Shown here: in pieces, positions 33,083-42,017 of the stretch
Layout of the letters: every line of letters starts with the position of its first letter
Position numbering within the stretch: the stretch's first letter is position 1
Origin: an uncultured Lachnospiraceae bacterium
Lineage (GTDB): Bacteria > Bacillota > Clostridia > Lachnospirales > Lachnospiraceae
Direction of reading: 5' to 3'
Length of the DNA stretch: 42,832 nucleotides
NCBI GenBank assembly: GCA_948473115.1
Contig: CAOKWI010000034.1
Span: 1-42,832, forward strand
The notes under the pieces: generated by a model
The model's database searches: none
Seen by the model: only the letters and a program-made list of their open reading frames with translations
Told to the model about the DNA's origin: nothing
Position numbers and translations under genes: made by a program

Positions 33083-34195
33083 ATGCCACATGAAAGCTTA
33101 TACAGCAAAACCTATGACACAAAATCTTATGACACAAAAATACCTTTGATGAAGCTGTCCGGAATCCGGCTGCTTGGCACGCTCCTGTTTCTGCTGTTCA
33201 CCGCCTGTATCCTGACCCATTCGGAACTCAGCTTGAATTATGCCGCCATGGGCCTTAAGCTGTGGCTGGATAAAATGATTCCCTCCCTGCTTCCTTTTAT
33301 GATCCTGTCTGGGATCGTCATAAGGCTGGGGCTGACGGAAAATATCGCTTCCTTCGTCTATCCCCTGATCCGCCCGCTCTACCGGATCAGCAAAAATGCC
33401 TGTTACTGCATGATGCTCGGCTTTCTGTGCGGTTTTCCCATGGGGGCAAGGGTGGTGGCTGATCTCTATGCGCGGGGACAGATCACCAGGGAAGAAGGAG
33501 AATACCTGCTGTGCTTCTGTAATAATATCGGTCCGGTCTACTATTGCAGCTTTGTGCTGCCACTGCTGCACAGGGAACTGACCGCGCCCTATCTCTTCGG
33601 CATGTATGGGATTCCCGCCCTGTACGGGATCTTCCTGCGTTATACCAGGTATCGCAGCCTGAACCGCCTGCTCTTACCTGGAAAGGGCACGGGCGAACTG
33701 CAAATCTGCGGAGGTACCGTTTCCGGATCCCACTCCCGCAGCTCGTCACACTTACATAGCCTGTCACGCTCCCGCAGCTCGTCACATTACCGCCCCTCCG
33801 GGCAATTTGTCCGCAGGGGGGAACGCCTGCTCTCCGAAACAGACCGGGCCATCAACGCTGCCCTCCGAAGCATCCTGACCCTTGGAGGCTATATGATCCT
33901 GTTCAATCTGTTGAACCTGATCCCCCATGTGCTTCTGGGAAAGCAGATCCCTCTGCCGGCGCCGCTGTTTGAGATCACGGGAGGACTGAGCCTCTTACAG
34001 GCACAGGCTCCGCTCTACAGCCTTCTGGCGCTGTCCTTCGGCGGATTTTCCTGCATTGCCCAGACCTACAGCTGTATCAGGGACACTGACCTTTCCATTG
34101 TGGATTACATGTTACATAAAGTAATCCTGACACTGCTCAACGCACTGTTCTATCTCGGCTGGTTCCTGCTGTCGCCCAGTTCTTTCCTGCGCTGA
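33083..34195 (+). CDS. YlbJ-like nucleoside-recognition (Gate) domain membrane protein
   Basis: Polytopic membrane protein of 370 residues resembling the sporulation integral membrane protein YlbJ. GLKLWLDKMIPSLLPFMILSGIVIRLGL, PLIRPLYRISKNACYCMMLGFLCGFPMGARVVADLYARGQITREEGEYLL and FCNNIGPVYY form the first Gate half. A second half follows a Ser/Arg/His-rich cytoplasmic loop (about 212-250, with the repeat SRSSSH). AAGGAG lies 7 bp before the ATG. The N-terminus has a duplicated YDTK segment from a 15-bp repeat. Its transported substrate is unknown; a role in sporulation is inferred from the family. It converges on and overlaps the amidase gene by 46 bp. Confidence 0.85.
   Translation: MPHESLYSKTYDTKSYDTKIPLMKLSGIRLLGTLLFLLFTACILTHSELSLNYAAMGLKLWLDKMIPSLLPFMILSGIVIRLGLTENIASFVYPLIRPLYRISKNACYCMMLGFLCGFPMGARVVADLYARGQITREEGEYLLCFCNNIGPVYYCSFVLPLLHRELTAPYLFGMYGIPALYGIFLRYTRYRSLNRLLLPGKGTGELQICGGTVSGSHSRSSSHLHSLSRSRSSSHYRPSGQFVRRGERLLSETDRAINAALRSILTLGGYMILFNLLNLIPHVLLGKQIPLPAPLFEITGGLSLLQAQAPLYSLLALSFGGFSCIAQTYSCIRDTDLSIVDYMLHKVILTLLNALFYLGWFLLSPSSFLR
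33113..33139. repeat. 15-bp direct repeat in the YlbJ-like gene start
   Basis: TATGACACAAAATCT at 33113-33127 is followed directly by TATGACACAAAA at 33128-33139, giving YDTK-S-YDTK in the protein. The copies are exact over 12 bp. Confidence 0.8.
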
Positions 34196-35574
34196 CGGCG
34201 GCGGTTTCTGCGTTTCCGGTAGGAAAGATACTGTGAGATAAAAAATACAATAAACAAAAGCAGGACGAATACCAGACAAAGCTTTAAAAAGCTTAGAAAA
34301 CTGACCTCCTGCTCTTCCTCTGCCTGTTCCGAGACTGCAGGCCGGAAGGTGGTAGTGCCGGGACGTTCCTTTGTCTCCTCAGGAACCGTCTCCCCCGATG
34401 GGGAAAGAACTGTCCCGCCGGCTGCCGGAATCGTCCCGTCCTGATGCTCCCGGGAAGACAGGCTGCCGTTTTCCGGTTCCTCCACAGCCATTTCAGGCAC
34501 TGTCAGCAGATTGCTGTCCGTATAGAGATCATAAGGGTTATAGGCTCGAAATATGATTTCCGGCTTCACGCCGGCAGGTATTTCCAGTTCCAGCTGGAAA
34601 GTATCCCTGTAGGCGCCGGTCAGCGCATCACAGCCTGGCCAGATCTCTCTCGCGCTGAAAGTGGCTCCTCCGTTCAGGCTGTAGCTGTAATACATCAATA
34701 GGGAATCGTAATCCGCCGCCGTTACATTTACGGCAAGCACACCATCCCTGATCACCGGTCTGCCGTCGTCTCCCGTTTCCGGGGCAATCTCACAGAAATC
34801 CGGTTCCGTGTCATCATTTTTCGTAAGACTGTTTAACGACGTTGCGCTTGCCTCTGTCAGGGAGTGACCGGAATAATCCACCCCAAGCTCACTGCTGCTG
34901 AGCCCGAAATACCGGGCCACCGCCGTGGCATCCGCAATGCCAAAATTTTTCAGATCCGAATCCGAATCGCAGTAGCCTGTGTCTCTCTCATTGTCCACAT
35001 GGCAGTGTTCGATGATCAGTGCCGGCAGTCCCCGTTCCACAGATTCCCGGATAATGCCATAATAATCACCCTTGTCCCCCAGCCTTGTCTTCACTCCGCG
35101 GACCAGCAGTCCCATCTCTTTGGCTTCCGTGAGAAATTCATAACCAAACTGCATGCCGTAGCCGTTATAGGGGGAAACGGAAGATACCCACACCTCTGAC
35201 CCGAACAGTTCATGATTTTCCGAAGCGTTATAGTGTATACTGAACATGAAGTCAGCGTCCACGCCGACGGCAAATTCCGCCCGCTCTTCGAGCGTCATCG
35301 ATACATCTTCCGTTCTGGTCAGATAGACCTCCACTCCATCGTATTTTGTCAATTCATCATACATTGCCCGTGCGGTAGTCATGGTCATGAATTTTTCTTC
35401 ATGGTTATTTTCAAGGGTTCCCCTGTTATTTCCGCCATGCCCCGGGTCTATCACAATCACAAGCTTATCACCTATATCCTGCAGCCTGTCGGCAGCTTCC
35501 GTCTCCAGCGGGTTCAGGATCATCAAAACCAGGGCAGCCAACACGGTAATACACTGAATAAATCTGTTAATCAT
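34150..35574 (-). CDS. N-acetylmuramoyl-L-alanine amidase, Amidase_3 type
   Basis: Zinc hydrolase that cuts peptide stems from peptidoglycan glycan strands. The start at 35574 (MINRFIQCITVLAALVLMIL) has GAGGAG upstream and begins with a signal or anchor helix. The catalytic domain (about 35-230) has the zinc motifs VIDPGHGG (H46), the acidic E59/E60, SIHYNAS and IIEHCHVDNERD. A beta-rich region of about 150 residues follows, then a Pro/Glu/Thr-rich stretch, a C-terminal membrane helix (about 430-450) and a basic tail. Anchoring at both ends is unusual for this enzyme class. Its last 46 bp overlap the end of the convergent YlbJ-like gene. Confidence 0.92.
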   Translation of the reverse strand: MINRFIQCITVLAALVLMILNPLETEAADRLQDIGDKLVIVIDPGHGGNNRGTLENNHEEKFMTMTTARAMYDELTKYDGVEVYLTRTEDVSMTLEERAEFAVGVDADFMFSIHYNASENHELFGSEVWVSSVSPYNGYGMQFGYEFLTEAKEMGLLVRGVKTRLGDKGDYYGIIRESVERGLPALIIEHCHVDNERDTGYCDSDSDLKNFGIADATAVARYFGLSSSELGVDYSGHSLTEASATSLNSLTKNDDTEPDFCEIAPETGDDGRPVIRDGVLAVNVTAADYDSLLMYYSYSLNGGATFSAREIWPGCDALTGAYRDTFQLELEIPAGVKPEIIFRAYNPYDLYTDSNLLTVPEMAVEEPENGSLSSREHQDGTIPAAGGTVLSPSGETVPEETKERPGTTTFRPAVSEQAEEEQEVSFLSFLKLCLVFVLLLFIVFFISQYLSYRKRRNRRRQRRKELGDSRNQPR

Positions 35575-35639
35575 AGTACTCCTCATTTTATAGCAAAAGA
35601 ATATATACTGCTTAACGATTTCATCTGCCGTGAAACCAG

Positions 35640-35702
35640 ACTGCATAACGCTGACCAGTTCAATCGCACGATTATATTAGGCAATATTCAGCGTTATGCA
35701 GT
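35640..35702. promoter_or_regulatory. Perfect 15-bp inverted repeat with -10-like box in the loop
   Basis: ACTGCATAACGCTGA (35640-35654) and its exact complement (35688-35702) flank 33 bp, upstream of the amidase. On the minus strand the loop contains TATAAT. The arrangement may be a regulatory palindrome, an mRNA hairpin or a small invertible promoter. Confidence 0.5.
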
Positions 35703-35710
35703 ATAAAATC

Positions 35711-35747
35711 TTTCAGAAAGAACCAGCTTCCTCGCGAAAGCCGGTTC
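35711..35747 (-). terminator. Terminator after the coiled-coil gene
   Basis: GAACCGGCTT and AAGCTGGTTC (plus-strand coordinates 35720-35747) form a stem with one mismatch. On the minus strand CTTTCT follows. It lies about 80 nt past the coiled-coil gene stop and probably ends the rsmD-coaD transcript. Confidence 0.65.
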
Positions 35748-35825
35748 ATCACTTTTTAGACCCCTGTTCTTCGCAGCCATGGAAATGCACCTTTTGAACA
35801 GTTGTTCTTCCTTTCTGCTTTTTCA

Positions 35826-36425
35826 TTACATCAGATTGATCCCGCTGCTGTTGCCGCCGGCACTCATGGGGATCTCGTCCAGGTCATCCACCGGCTGTAG
35901 CGCCTGCCTGTTTGACTGTATGACCTCTTTATATTGGTTCAACGAGTTCAACAGGTTCTCATAATGTCCGCCTGCGGATTGCAGGGCGGAAAGAATCAAG
36001 GTTTCCAGTCCTGCCAGCTGCTCCTCGGTATATCTGGCCGCCTGCATTTTCAGTTCATTTGCCTCCATGGTCGCCTTATCCAGTATATCCTGCGCCTGCT
36101 TGGAAGCCATGGATACTACTTCATTGGCCTGCGCATAGGCCTGCTGCATAATCTCGTGTTCGCTGATCAGCTCGTTGGTCCTGACGTTGGTCTCATTGAT
36201 CAAAGCTTCCGCCTTGGCCCTGGCATCGTTCAGAATCGCCTCCTTGTTGCTGATGATCTTCTGGTAGCGCTTGATTTCATCGGGCGTTTTCATCCGCAGT
36301 TCGCGGAGCAGGTCGTCAATCTCATCCTTATTGACGATGATCTCTGAATTGGACATGAACTTTGGCTTACAACTCTCGATATATTCTTCTAATTCATCAA
36401 TTAACTGTTCGATTCTGCTGCTCAT
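35826..36425 (-). CDS. Coiled-coil protein downstream of coaD
   Basis: A 199-residue, highly charged, mostly helical protein. It begins MSSRIEQLIDELEEYIESCKPK, continues with a predicted coiled coil of about 110 residues rich in A/E/K (IISNKEAILNDARAKAEALINETN ... ASKQAQDILDKATMEANELKMQA) and ends in a short Gly/Ser tail. Similar proteins are often labelled as ATPase subunit-like only because of the coiled coil; no enzymatic motif is seen. DivIVA-like or membrane-associated scaffolding is possible. GAGGAG precedes the ATG at 36425, which follows coaD by 10 bp, so co-expression is likely. Confidence 0.85.
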   Translation of the reverse strand: MSSRIEQLIDELEEYIESCKPKFMSNSEIIVNKDEIDDLLRELRMKTPDEIKRYQKIISNKEAILNDARAKAEALINETNVRTNELISEHEIMQQAYAQANEVVSMASKQAQDILDKATMEANELKMQAARYTEEQLAGLETLILSALQSAGGHYENLLNSLNQYKEVIQSNRQALQPVDDLDEIPMSAGGNSSGINLM

Positions 36426-36435
36426 TCCGCTCTCC

Positions 36436-36924
36436 TCACCTTTTGATCTGATACTTTGCATAAATCAAATCAGCCACGAAATCAGGGACACACTGGCTGA
36501 TATCGCCGCCAAAGCAGGCAATTTCCTTCACGCTGGAGGAACTGAGATATGCATATTCCAGACTGGTAGTCAGAAACATGGTATCCAGTTTTCCCTTGGA
36601 AAGCAGACGGTTCGTCTGGGCGATCTGGAGTTCATACTCAAAATCCGTGATCGCACGCAGTCCACGCACCGCCACATGAAGATTATTTTCAGCGGCATAA
36701 TTGATCAGAAGACCGCTAAAACTGTCCACCTGCACATTGGGGATATCCTTTGTAGCCTCCTCCAATATCTTAACACGTTCCTCCACAGAAAACAACGGTG
36801 TCTTCACCTTATTATTCAAAACACTGACAATCAGGACGTCAAAGATTTCCGCCGCACGTTTGATGACATCCAAATGACCGTATGTTACCGGATCAAAGCT
36901 ACCGGGATAAACCGCTCTCTTCAT
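36436..36924 (-). CDS. coaD: Phosphopantetheine adenylyltransferase
   Basis: Penultimate step of coenzyme A synthesis: ATP plus 4'-phosphopantetheine gives dephospho-CoA. The start at 36924 ([24 protein letters not shown]) has GGTGGGG upstream. The nucleotidyltransferase T/HxGH motif is TYGH (about 14-17). [43 protein letters not shown] contains the conserved ISS(S/T) motif equivalent. The 162 residues match the usual length. It follows rsmD by 61 bp, the common Firmicute order. Confidence 0.96.
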   Translation of the reverse strand: MKRAVYPGSFDPVTYGHLDVIKRAAEIFDVLIVSVLNNKVKTPLFSVEERVKILEEATKDIPNVQVDSFSGLLINYAAENNLHVAVRGLRAITDFEYELQIAQTNRLLSKGKLDTMFLTTSLEYAYLSSSSVKEIACFGGDISQCVPDFVADLIYAKYQIKR

Positions 36925-36985
36925 GTTCCCCACCTGTCTGCGTGTCGCAGCACGCATTTGCTTGTTTATAGAAAACTGCGCTTTT

Positions 36986-37546
36986 TTATCCGACCGTTTC
37001 CGTTTTTCGGATAAACATATGCTTATTTGTTTTGTACTTTTTCTCCTTCTCCACTGTGTAGCCCATTTCCTCCAGGTAAGAGAAATCCGTATCCAGTGCG
37101 GCCTCGGCCACGATCAGGGTATCCGCCGTGACACAATGCATGTTCCGCAGCAGCGCCAGTACATTTTTCTCATACCCGCTCCTGTAAGGCGGATCCATAA
37201 AGATCACATCCACGTTCTTTTCGCTGATGCCGGACAGGCCGCTGAATACATCCTGTTTTATTACTATAGCACGGTCTGCCATTTTCGTAAATGTAAGATT
37301 CTGCTGGATACAGGATATCGCTTTGGGTGCATTCTCAATGAAATAAGCTTTCCTGGCGCCGCGGCTCAAAGCCTCAATGCCGATCCCTCCGCTTCCGCTG
37401 AACAGATCCACAAAGACGGAGCCGGGCACATAGACCTGCAGCATATTAAATAAAGTTTCCTTGATCCGGTCGGTGGTTGGTCTGGTGTCCAATCCTTCCG
37501 GCGCTTTCAGGGGAAGGCTTCTGGCCGTTCCTGCGATCACTCTCAT
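36986..37546 (-). CDS. rsmD: 16S rRNA (guanine-966-N2)-methyltransferase
   Basis: AdoMet-dependent methylase acting on 16S rRNA G966 of the small subunit. The 186 residues show the RsmD opening [33 protein letters not shown], the AdoMet motif [20 protein letters not shown] and the catalytic DPPY in [18 protein letters not shown] precedes the ATG. It is the first gene of the rsmD-coaD-coiled-coil unit, with a 206-bp structured spacer upstream. Confidence 0.95.
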   Translation of the reverse strand: MRVIAGTARSLPLKAPEGLDTRPTTDRIKETLFNMLQVYVPGSVFVDLFSGSGGIGIEALSRGARKAYFIENAPKAISCIQQNLTFTKMADRAIVIKQDVFSGLSGISEKNVDVIFMDPPYRSGYEKNVLALLRNMHCVTADTLIVAEAALDTDFSYLEEMGYTVEKEKKYKTNKHMFIRKTETVG

Positions 37547-37622
37547 ATCTGTTGTCTCTCCTTTATCAACCGATTTCCCTTATGCAGTCGACACAGACAA
37601 TCCATGAACATGCTGCATATCC

Positions 37623-37653
37623 GGAAGAATGCCCACATTTTGGGCATTCTTCC
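37623..37653 (-). terminator. Perfect 12-bp hairpin upstream of rsmD
   Basis: GGAAGAATGCCC (37623-37634) and GGGCATTCTTCC (37642-37653) enclose a 7-nt loop. It lies 100 nt past the topoisomerase A stop. No long T-tract follows on the minus strand, so it may stabilise the 3' end rather than terminate. Confidence 0.5.
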
Positions 37654-37753
37654 GTGTGAGAAAGGCGCAGTTCCTGGGCCGTAGAAAATCTTCGCCAAGC
37701 GGCCTCTGCCGCGAGCGAAAATTGCCAACGGCAATTAGATTTTCTTCTCACAC
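37654..37753 (-). ncRNA. Nested, multibranched inverted-repeat element
   Basis: Outer arms GTGTGAGAA/TTCTCACAC (37654-37662/37745-37753) and AGAAAATC/GATTTTCT (37683-37690/37738-37745) enclose a TTCGC...GCGAA stem capped by GCGGC-CTCT-GCCGC and a TTGCC-AAC-GGCAA hairpin. The outer arm reaches the topoisomerase stop codon. This looks like a folded RNA or a composite repeat; it matches no class I recognise. Confidence 0.4.
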
Positions 37754-39993
37754 TATACTCGGATCTTTGTTCCCTTGCCGTCCCGTTTCGCCAGCTTCAG
37801 GTCATTCAGGGTAATATGCTTCTCCTTGTAAACGATTTCCTCATTATCGATCACTTTGGTGTAGTACACTGCTTCCACCGCGTCCTTTGCGCCCAGCTTC
37901 ATGCCCCTGACACCGATGGCTCCCTTTTTCTTTTCAGGGATCTCCTCAATCAGGAAGCGCAGGAAATAGCCCTCCTTCGTCTGTAGGATGATATTCCGCT
38001 GCTCCAGCAGCGCGGTGACACTGATCACGCTGTCCCCCTCGGCAAGCTTTGTGGCCGCCACTGTCCGCTTTGCCACGTCAAACTCCCCGCCGTCCACGAT
38101 CTTCATCATGGACTGGGCGGTGACAAAGACAAGCTGGCGCAGGTTCAGGTCCGTCTGGCTGGCAATGTAGACAATCTCCTCCTTCTCGGAATTAAAATTG
38201 CTCACATTGTCTATGGGCGTGCCCTTGTCACGGAATTTCCCGAAGGGCAGATCCATGACCTTGATGGTATGTAGCTGTCCTGTATTGGTAAAGAGACAGA
38301 CTTTTCCCGTATTCTTACAGGTGACCACATATTTATTTTCCCCGTCCGCGGCCTCTCTGTTCCTGTCGTAGGTGGGCATGTCAATGACCTTGGCATAACC
38401 GAAGCGGTCCATGAGGAAGATCACTTCCATCTCTTCCACTTCCTTCTCCTTATAGACAGCCTCCTCCGCGTTCTCTATGACAGTCCTGCGCTTTCTTCCG
38501 TATTCTTTTTTATATCCGTCCAGTTCATTCATGATGACCTGGGCCATGGAATCCCTGCGGTCCAGGATATCCTCGTAGCGGTAAATATTCGCCAGGGTAT
38601 CCTCATGCTCCCCTATCAGTGCCTCGATCTCCAGGCCGATCAGCTTGTACAGGCGCATTTCCAGGATGGCGTTGGCCTGCTTCTCCGTGAACATCAGCTG
38701 GGTGGCCATAATTTTGGATTCCTTGGATTTGAATTTGATGCCGTCGACCTTTCCCTCCACCAGGCAGGCTTTCGCCATGGCCCGGTCCCTGGAGCCCCGC
38801 AGGATCTCAATGATCAGGTCGATCACGTTGCAGGCCTTGATCAGTCCCTCCTGGATCTCCTTCTTCTCCAGTTCCTTTGCCAGAAGATTGGTATATTTCC
38901 TGGTGGCGATCTCAAACTGGAAATCCACGTTTGCCTTGATGACTTCCTTCAGCCCCATAGTCTCCGGCCTGCCGTTGTAGATGGCAAGCATATTGACGCC
39001 GAAGGTATCCTCCAGTCTCGTCTTTTTGTACAGCAGATTCACAAAGTTTTCGGGATCGGCGTCCTTGCGCAGTTCGATCACGATGCGGATGCCCTCCTTG
39101 GAGGACTGGTTGGATATATCCACGATATCCTGTGTCTTCTTCGTCTCCGCCAGCGCCGCCACATCGGACAGGAACTTGGAAATGTTGGCGCCGATCATGG
39201 TGTAAGGGATTTCCGTGATCACCACATTGGTCTTGCCGCCCTTCAGCTTCTCGTACTCCACTTTTCCACGGATCTTAATCTTTCCCGTGCCCGTCTCATA
39301 GATATTCAGCAGCTCGTCCTTGTTGGTGACAATGCCCCCTGTGGGAAAATCCGGTCCCTTCAGAAAGCGCATCAATTCCCTTGTGGTAATATTCTCGTCC
39401 AGCATGTATGCCTTGGTGGCATCTATGACCTCATTCAGGTTGTGGGGGGGCGTGCTGGTGGTCATGCCCACCGCGATCCCCTCGGAACCGTTTACCAGGA
39501 AGTTGGGAATCTTCACCGGAAGCACCGTGGGCTCCTTCTCCGTCTCGTCGAAGTTGGGCATAAAGTCCACCACGTCCTTGTCCAGGTCTCCCAGGAACGC
39601 CTCCTGGGTCACCTTCTGCAGCCTGGCCTCAGTGTAACGCATGGCAGCGGCGCCGTCCCCCTCGATATTGCCGAAGTTGCCGTGGCCGTCGATGAGAGGC
39701 ATTTCCTTCTTGAAATCCTGGCTCATGACCACCAGGGCGTCATAGATGGAACTGTCCCCGTGGGGATGGTATTTACCCATGGTGTCGCCCACGATACGGG
39801 CGCTCTTTCTGTAAGGCCTGTCATATCGGATGCCCAGCTCATGCATATCGTAAAGGGTTCTGCGCTGTACCGGCTTTAAGCCGTCCCTGACATCCGGCAG
39901 CGCCCTGGCGATGATAACGCTCATAGCGTAGTCGATGAAGGATTTCTGCATCTCCTCCGAGTATTCTGTTTTAATGATCCTATTGTCGTCCAT
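37753..39993 (-). CDS. Type IIA DNA topoisomerase A subunit (ParC/GyrA family)
   Basis: DNA-cutting subunit of a gyrase/topoisomerase IV enzyme. The 746 residues include the winged-helix and tower domains with active tyrosine Y120 (AAMRYTEARL). The quinolone region HPHGDSSIYD has susceptible-type S81 and D85. A C-terminal beta-pinwheel runs from about residue 510. I find no QRRGGKG-type GyrA box in the pinwheel; the nearest stretch is EKKKGAIGVRG. This favours a topoisomerase IV-like decatenase, but the call stays open. It follows the B subunit by 64 bp. The usual oriC genes (dnaA, dnaN, recF) are not nearby, consistent with a second pair besides gyrBA. Confidence 0.93.
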   Translation of the reverse strand: MDDNRIIKTEYSEEMQKSFIDYAMSVIIARALPDVRDGLKPVQRRTLYDMHELGIRYDRPYRKSARIVGDTMGKYHPHGDSSIYDALVVMSQDFKKEMPLIDGHGNFGNIEGDGAAAMRYTEARLQKVTQEAFLGDLDKDVVDFMPNFDETEKEPTVLPVKIPNFLVNGSEGIAVGMTTSTPPHNLNEVIDATKAYMLDENITTRELMRFLKGPDFPTGGIVTNKDELLNIYETGTGKIKIRGKVEYEKLKGGKTNVVITEIPYTMIGANISKFLSDVAALAETKKTQDIVDISNQSSKEGIRIVIELRKDADPENFVNLLYKKTRLEDTFGVNMLAIYNGRPETMGLKEVIKANVDFQFEIATRKYTNLLAKELEKKEIQEGLIKACNVIDLIIEILRGSRDRAMAKACLVEGKVDGIKFKSKESKIMATQLMFTEKQANAILEMRLYKLIGLEIEALIGEHEDTLANIYRYEDILDRRDSMAQVIMNELDGYKKEYGRKRRTVIENAEEAVYKEKEVEEMEVIFLMDRFGYAKVIDMPTYDRNREAADGENKYVVTCKNTGKVCLFTNTGQLHTIKVMDLPFGKFRDKGTPIDNVSNFNSEKEEIVYIASQTDLNLRQLVFVTAQSMMKIVDGGEFDVAKRTVAATKLAEGDSVISVTALLEQRNIILQTKEGYFLRFLIEEIPEKKKGAIGVRGMKLGAKDAVEAVYYTKVIDNEEIVYKEKHITLNDLKLAKRDGKGTKIRV

Positions 39994-40057
39994 TTCTGAT
40001 ACCTTTCCTGAAAGTTAGGGAAACGCTGCTTAAAGTGTTTCTCCTTAGAAGGCTGTT

Positions 40058-41980
40058 TTACACATCCAGTTCCGCTTCCCGGGCGTGCTTATAGATGAAA
40101 GCCTTCCGGGGAGGAACCTCCGTGCCCATGAGCAGCTCCGTCATCTCCGTGGCCATGCGGGCATCCTCGATCTCCACCAGCTTCATGCGGCGGGTCTCCG
40201 GGTCAAGGGTGGTCTCCCAGAGCTGCTGGGCATCCATCTCACCGAGACCCTTGTAACGCTGGAGGGTGAAGGGCCCCCTGTGGGTCTTCCTGTATTTCTC
40301 CAGGGCCTTGTCATCGTAGAGATACTCTTCCTTTCCCTTGCTGGGCATGGCCTTGTAAAGAGGGGGCATGGCGATATACACATGACCCTCGAAGATCAGC
40401 TCCGGCATGAAACGGTAAAATAAGGTCAGAAGCAGCGTGGAGATATGGGAACCGTCCACATCCGCATCCGCCATGATGATAATCTTGTCGTAGCGCAGCT
40501 TGGAAATATCAAAATCATTGCCGTATCCTTCTGAAAAACCGCAGCCAAAGGCGTTAATCATGGTCTTGATCTCCGCGTTGGCAAGGACCTTGTCAATGCT
40601 GGCCTTCTCCACATTCAGGATCTTGCCCCGGATGGGCAGGATCGCCTGGTACATCCGGTTCCTGGCCGTCTTGGCGCTTCCTCCCGCGGAATCTCCCTCC
40701 ACGATGAAGATCTCACATTTGGAGGGATCCTTGGATTCGCAGTTTGCCAGCTTCCCGTTGGAGTCAAAGGAAAATTTCTGCTTGGTCAGCATATTGGTCT
40801 TGGCCCGTTCTTCCGTCTTGCGGATCTTTGCCGCCTTCTCCGCGCAGGAGATGATATTCTTCAGGGTCTCCAGATTACGGTCGAAGAAACGGGTGATCTC
40901 CTCCCCCGTCACCTTGCTGACCACCTTCGCCGCGTCCTGGTTGTCCAGCTTGGTCTTGGTCTGTCCCTCGAACCGGGGATCGGGGTGCTTGATGGACACC
41001 ACGGCGGTCATGCCGTTCCGCACATCGGCGCCGGTAAAGTTCACATCCTTCTCCTTTAAAATACCCAGTTCCCGGGCATAGGTGTTAATAACGTTTGTGA
41101 ACATGGTCTTAAAACCGGTCAGGTGCGTACCACCCTCGGAATTATAGATATTATTACAGAATCCCAGCACATTTTCATGGAATTCATTGATATACTGGAA
41201 CGCCACCTCCACAGAGATACCCTCGCTCTCGCCGCTAAAATAGATCACGTCATGCAGGGCTTCCTGGGTCTTGTTCATATCCTTGATAAAACCTACAATG
41301 CCTTCCGGTTCGTTGTAGGTGATCTTCTCAGGGGTTTCCTTCCGCTTGTCCTGGAAAACAATGGTGAGTTTCGGATTCAGGTATGCGGTCTCATGGAGAC
41401 GGCTCTTCACGTCATCTTCCTTAAAACGTGTCTTGTCAAAGATGGTGTCGTCCGGCAGGAAATTGATGGTGGTGCCGGATTCCCTGGTCTTCCCCAGCAC
41501 AGGCAATAGGCCGTCCACCAGTTCCACCATAGGATTTCCTCTCTCATAAGAATCCTCGTAAATGTATCCCCCTGTTTTGACCCGAACAGTCAACCGTGTG
41601 GAGAGGGCATTTACCACGGAGGAACCCACACCATGCAGGCCGCCGCTGGTCTTGTAAGCAGAATTGTCGAATTTGCCTCCCGCGTGGAGGGTGGTAAAAA
41701 CCAGGCGCTCTGCGCTGATTCCCTTTTCATGCATCCCCACAGGGATACCTCTGCCGTTGTCAGACACGGTGGCGGATCCGTCCGCCTCCAGGGTGACGGT
41801 TATGGTGTCACAGAATCCCGCCAGATGCTCATCCACGGAATTGTCCACAATCTCATAGATCAAATGGTTCAGTCCCTTTGTGGAAACGCTGCCGATGTAC
41901 ATGCCGGGACGCTTCCGCACTGCCTCCAGCCCTTCCAGCACTGTGATGCTGGAGGCATCATAATTATCTGCTTTTGCCAT
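40058..41980 (-). CDS. Type IIA DNA topoisomerase B subunit (ParE/GyrB family)
   Basis: ATPase subunit of the same topoisomerase, 640 residues. The GHKL ATP-binding elements are EIVDNSVDEHLAG, SDNGRGIPVGMHEKG and TSGGLHGVGSSVVNALS. The TOPRIM domain has FIVEGDSAGGSAKTARNR, PIRGKILNVEKA and the metal-binding MADADVDGSHI. The C-terminal LQRYKGLGEMDAQQLWETTLDPETR is standard for the family. GGAGA precedes the ATG. It is 37 bp after the Sel1-repeat gene and 64 bp before the A subunit. Whether it is gyrase or topoisomerase IV is decided better by the A subunit. Confidence 0.94.
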   Translation of the reverse strand: MAKADNYDASSITVLEGLEAVRKRPGMYIGSVSTKGLNHLIYEIVDNSVDEHLAGFCDTITVTLEADGSATVSDNGRGIPVGMHEKGISAERLVFTTLHAGGKFDNSAYKTSGGLHGVGSSVVNALSTRLTVRVKTGGYIYEDSYERGNPMVELVDGLLPVLGKTRESGTTINFLPDDTIFDKTRFKEDDVKSRLHETAYLNPKLTIVFQDKRKETPEKITYNEPEGIVGFIKDMNKTQEALHDVIYFSGESEGISVEVAFQYINEFHENVLGFCNNIYNSEGGTHLTGFKTMFTNVINTYARELGILKEKDVNFTGADVRNGMTAVVSIKHPDPRFEGQTKTKLDNQDAAKVVSKVTGEEITRFFDRNLETLKNIISCAEKAAKIRKTEERAKTNMLTKQKFSFDSNGKLANCESKDPSKCEIFIVEGDSAGGSAKTARNRMYQAILPIRGKILNVEKASIDKVLANAEIKTMINAFGCGFSEGYGNDFDISKLRYDKIIIMADADVDGSHISTLLLTLFYRFMPELIFEGHVYIAMPPLYKAMPSKGKEEYLYDDKALEKYRKTHRGPFTLQRYKGLGEMDAQQLWETTLDPETRRMKLVEIEDARMATEMTELLMGTEVPPRKAFIYKHAREAELDV

Positions 41981-42017
41981 TGGAAAAACTCTCCTTACTG
42001 CTTCCTTTTATATTCGT

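Noticed and set aside
35826..36425. V-type or F-type ATP synthase subunit
   Set aside because: The similarity is only coiled-coil composition; no other ATP synthase genes are nearby and no specific motif is present.
38605..39879. Long plus-strand open frame (424 codons) opposite the topoisomerase A gene
   Set aside because: A shadow of codon bias in the true gene; histidine- and leucine-rich text without domains.
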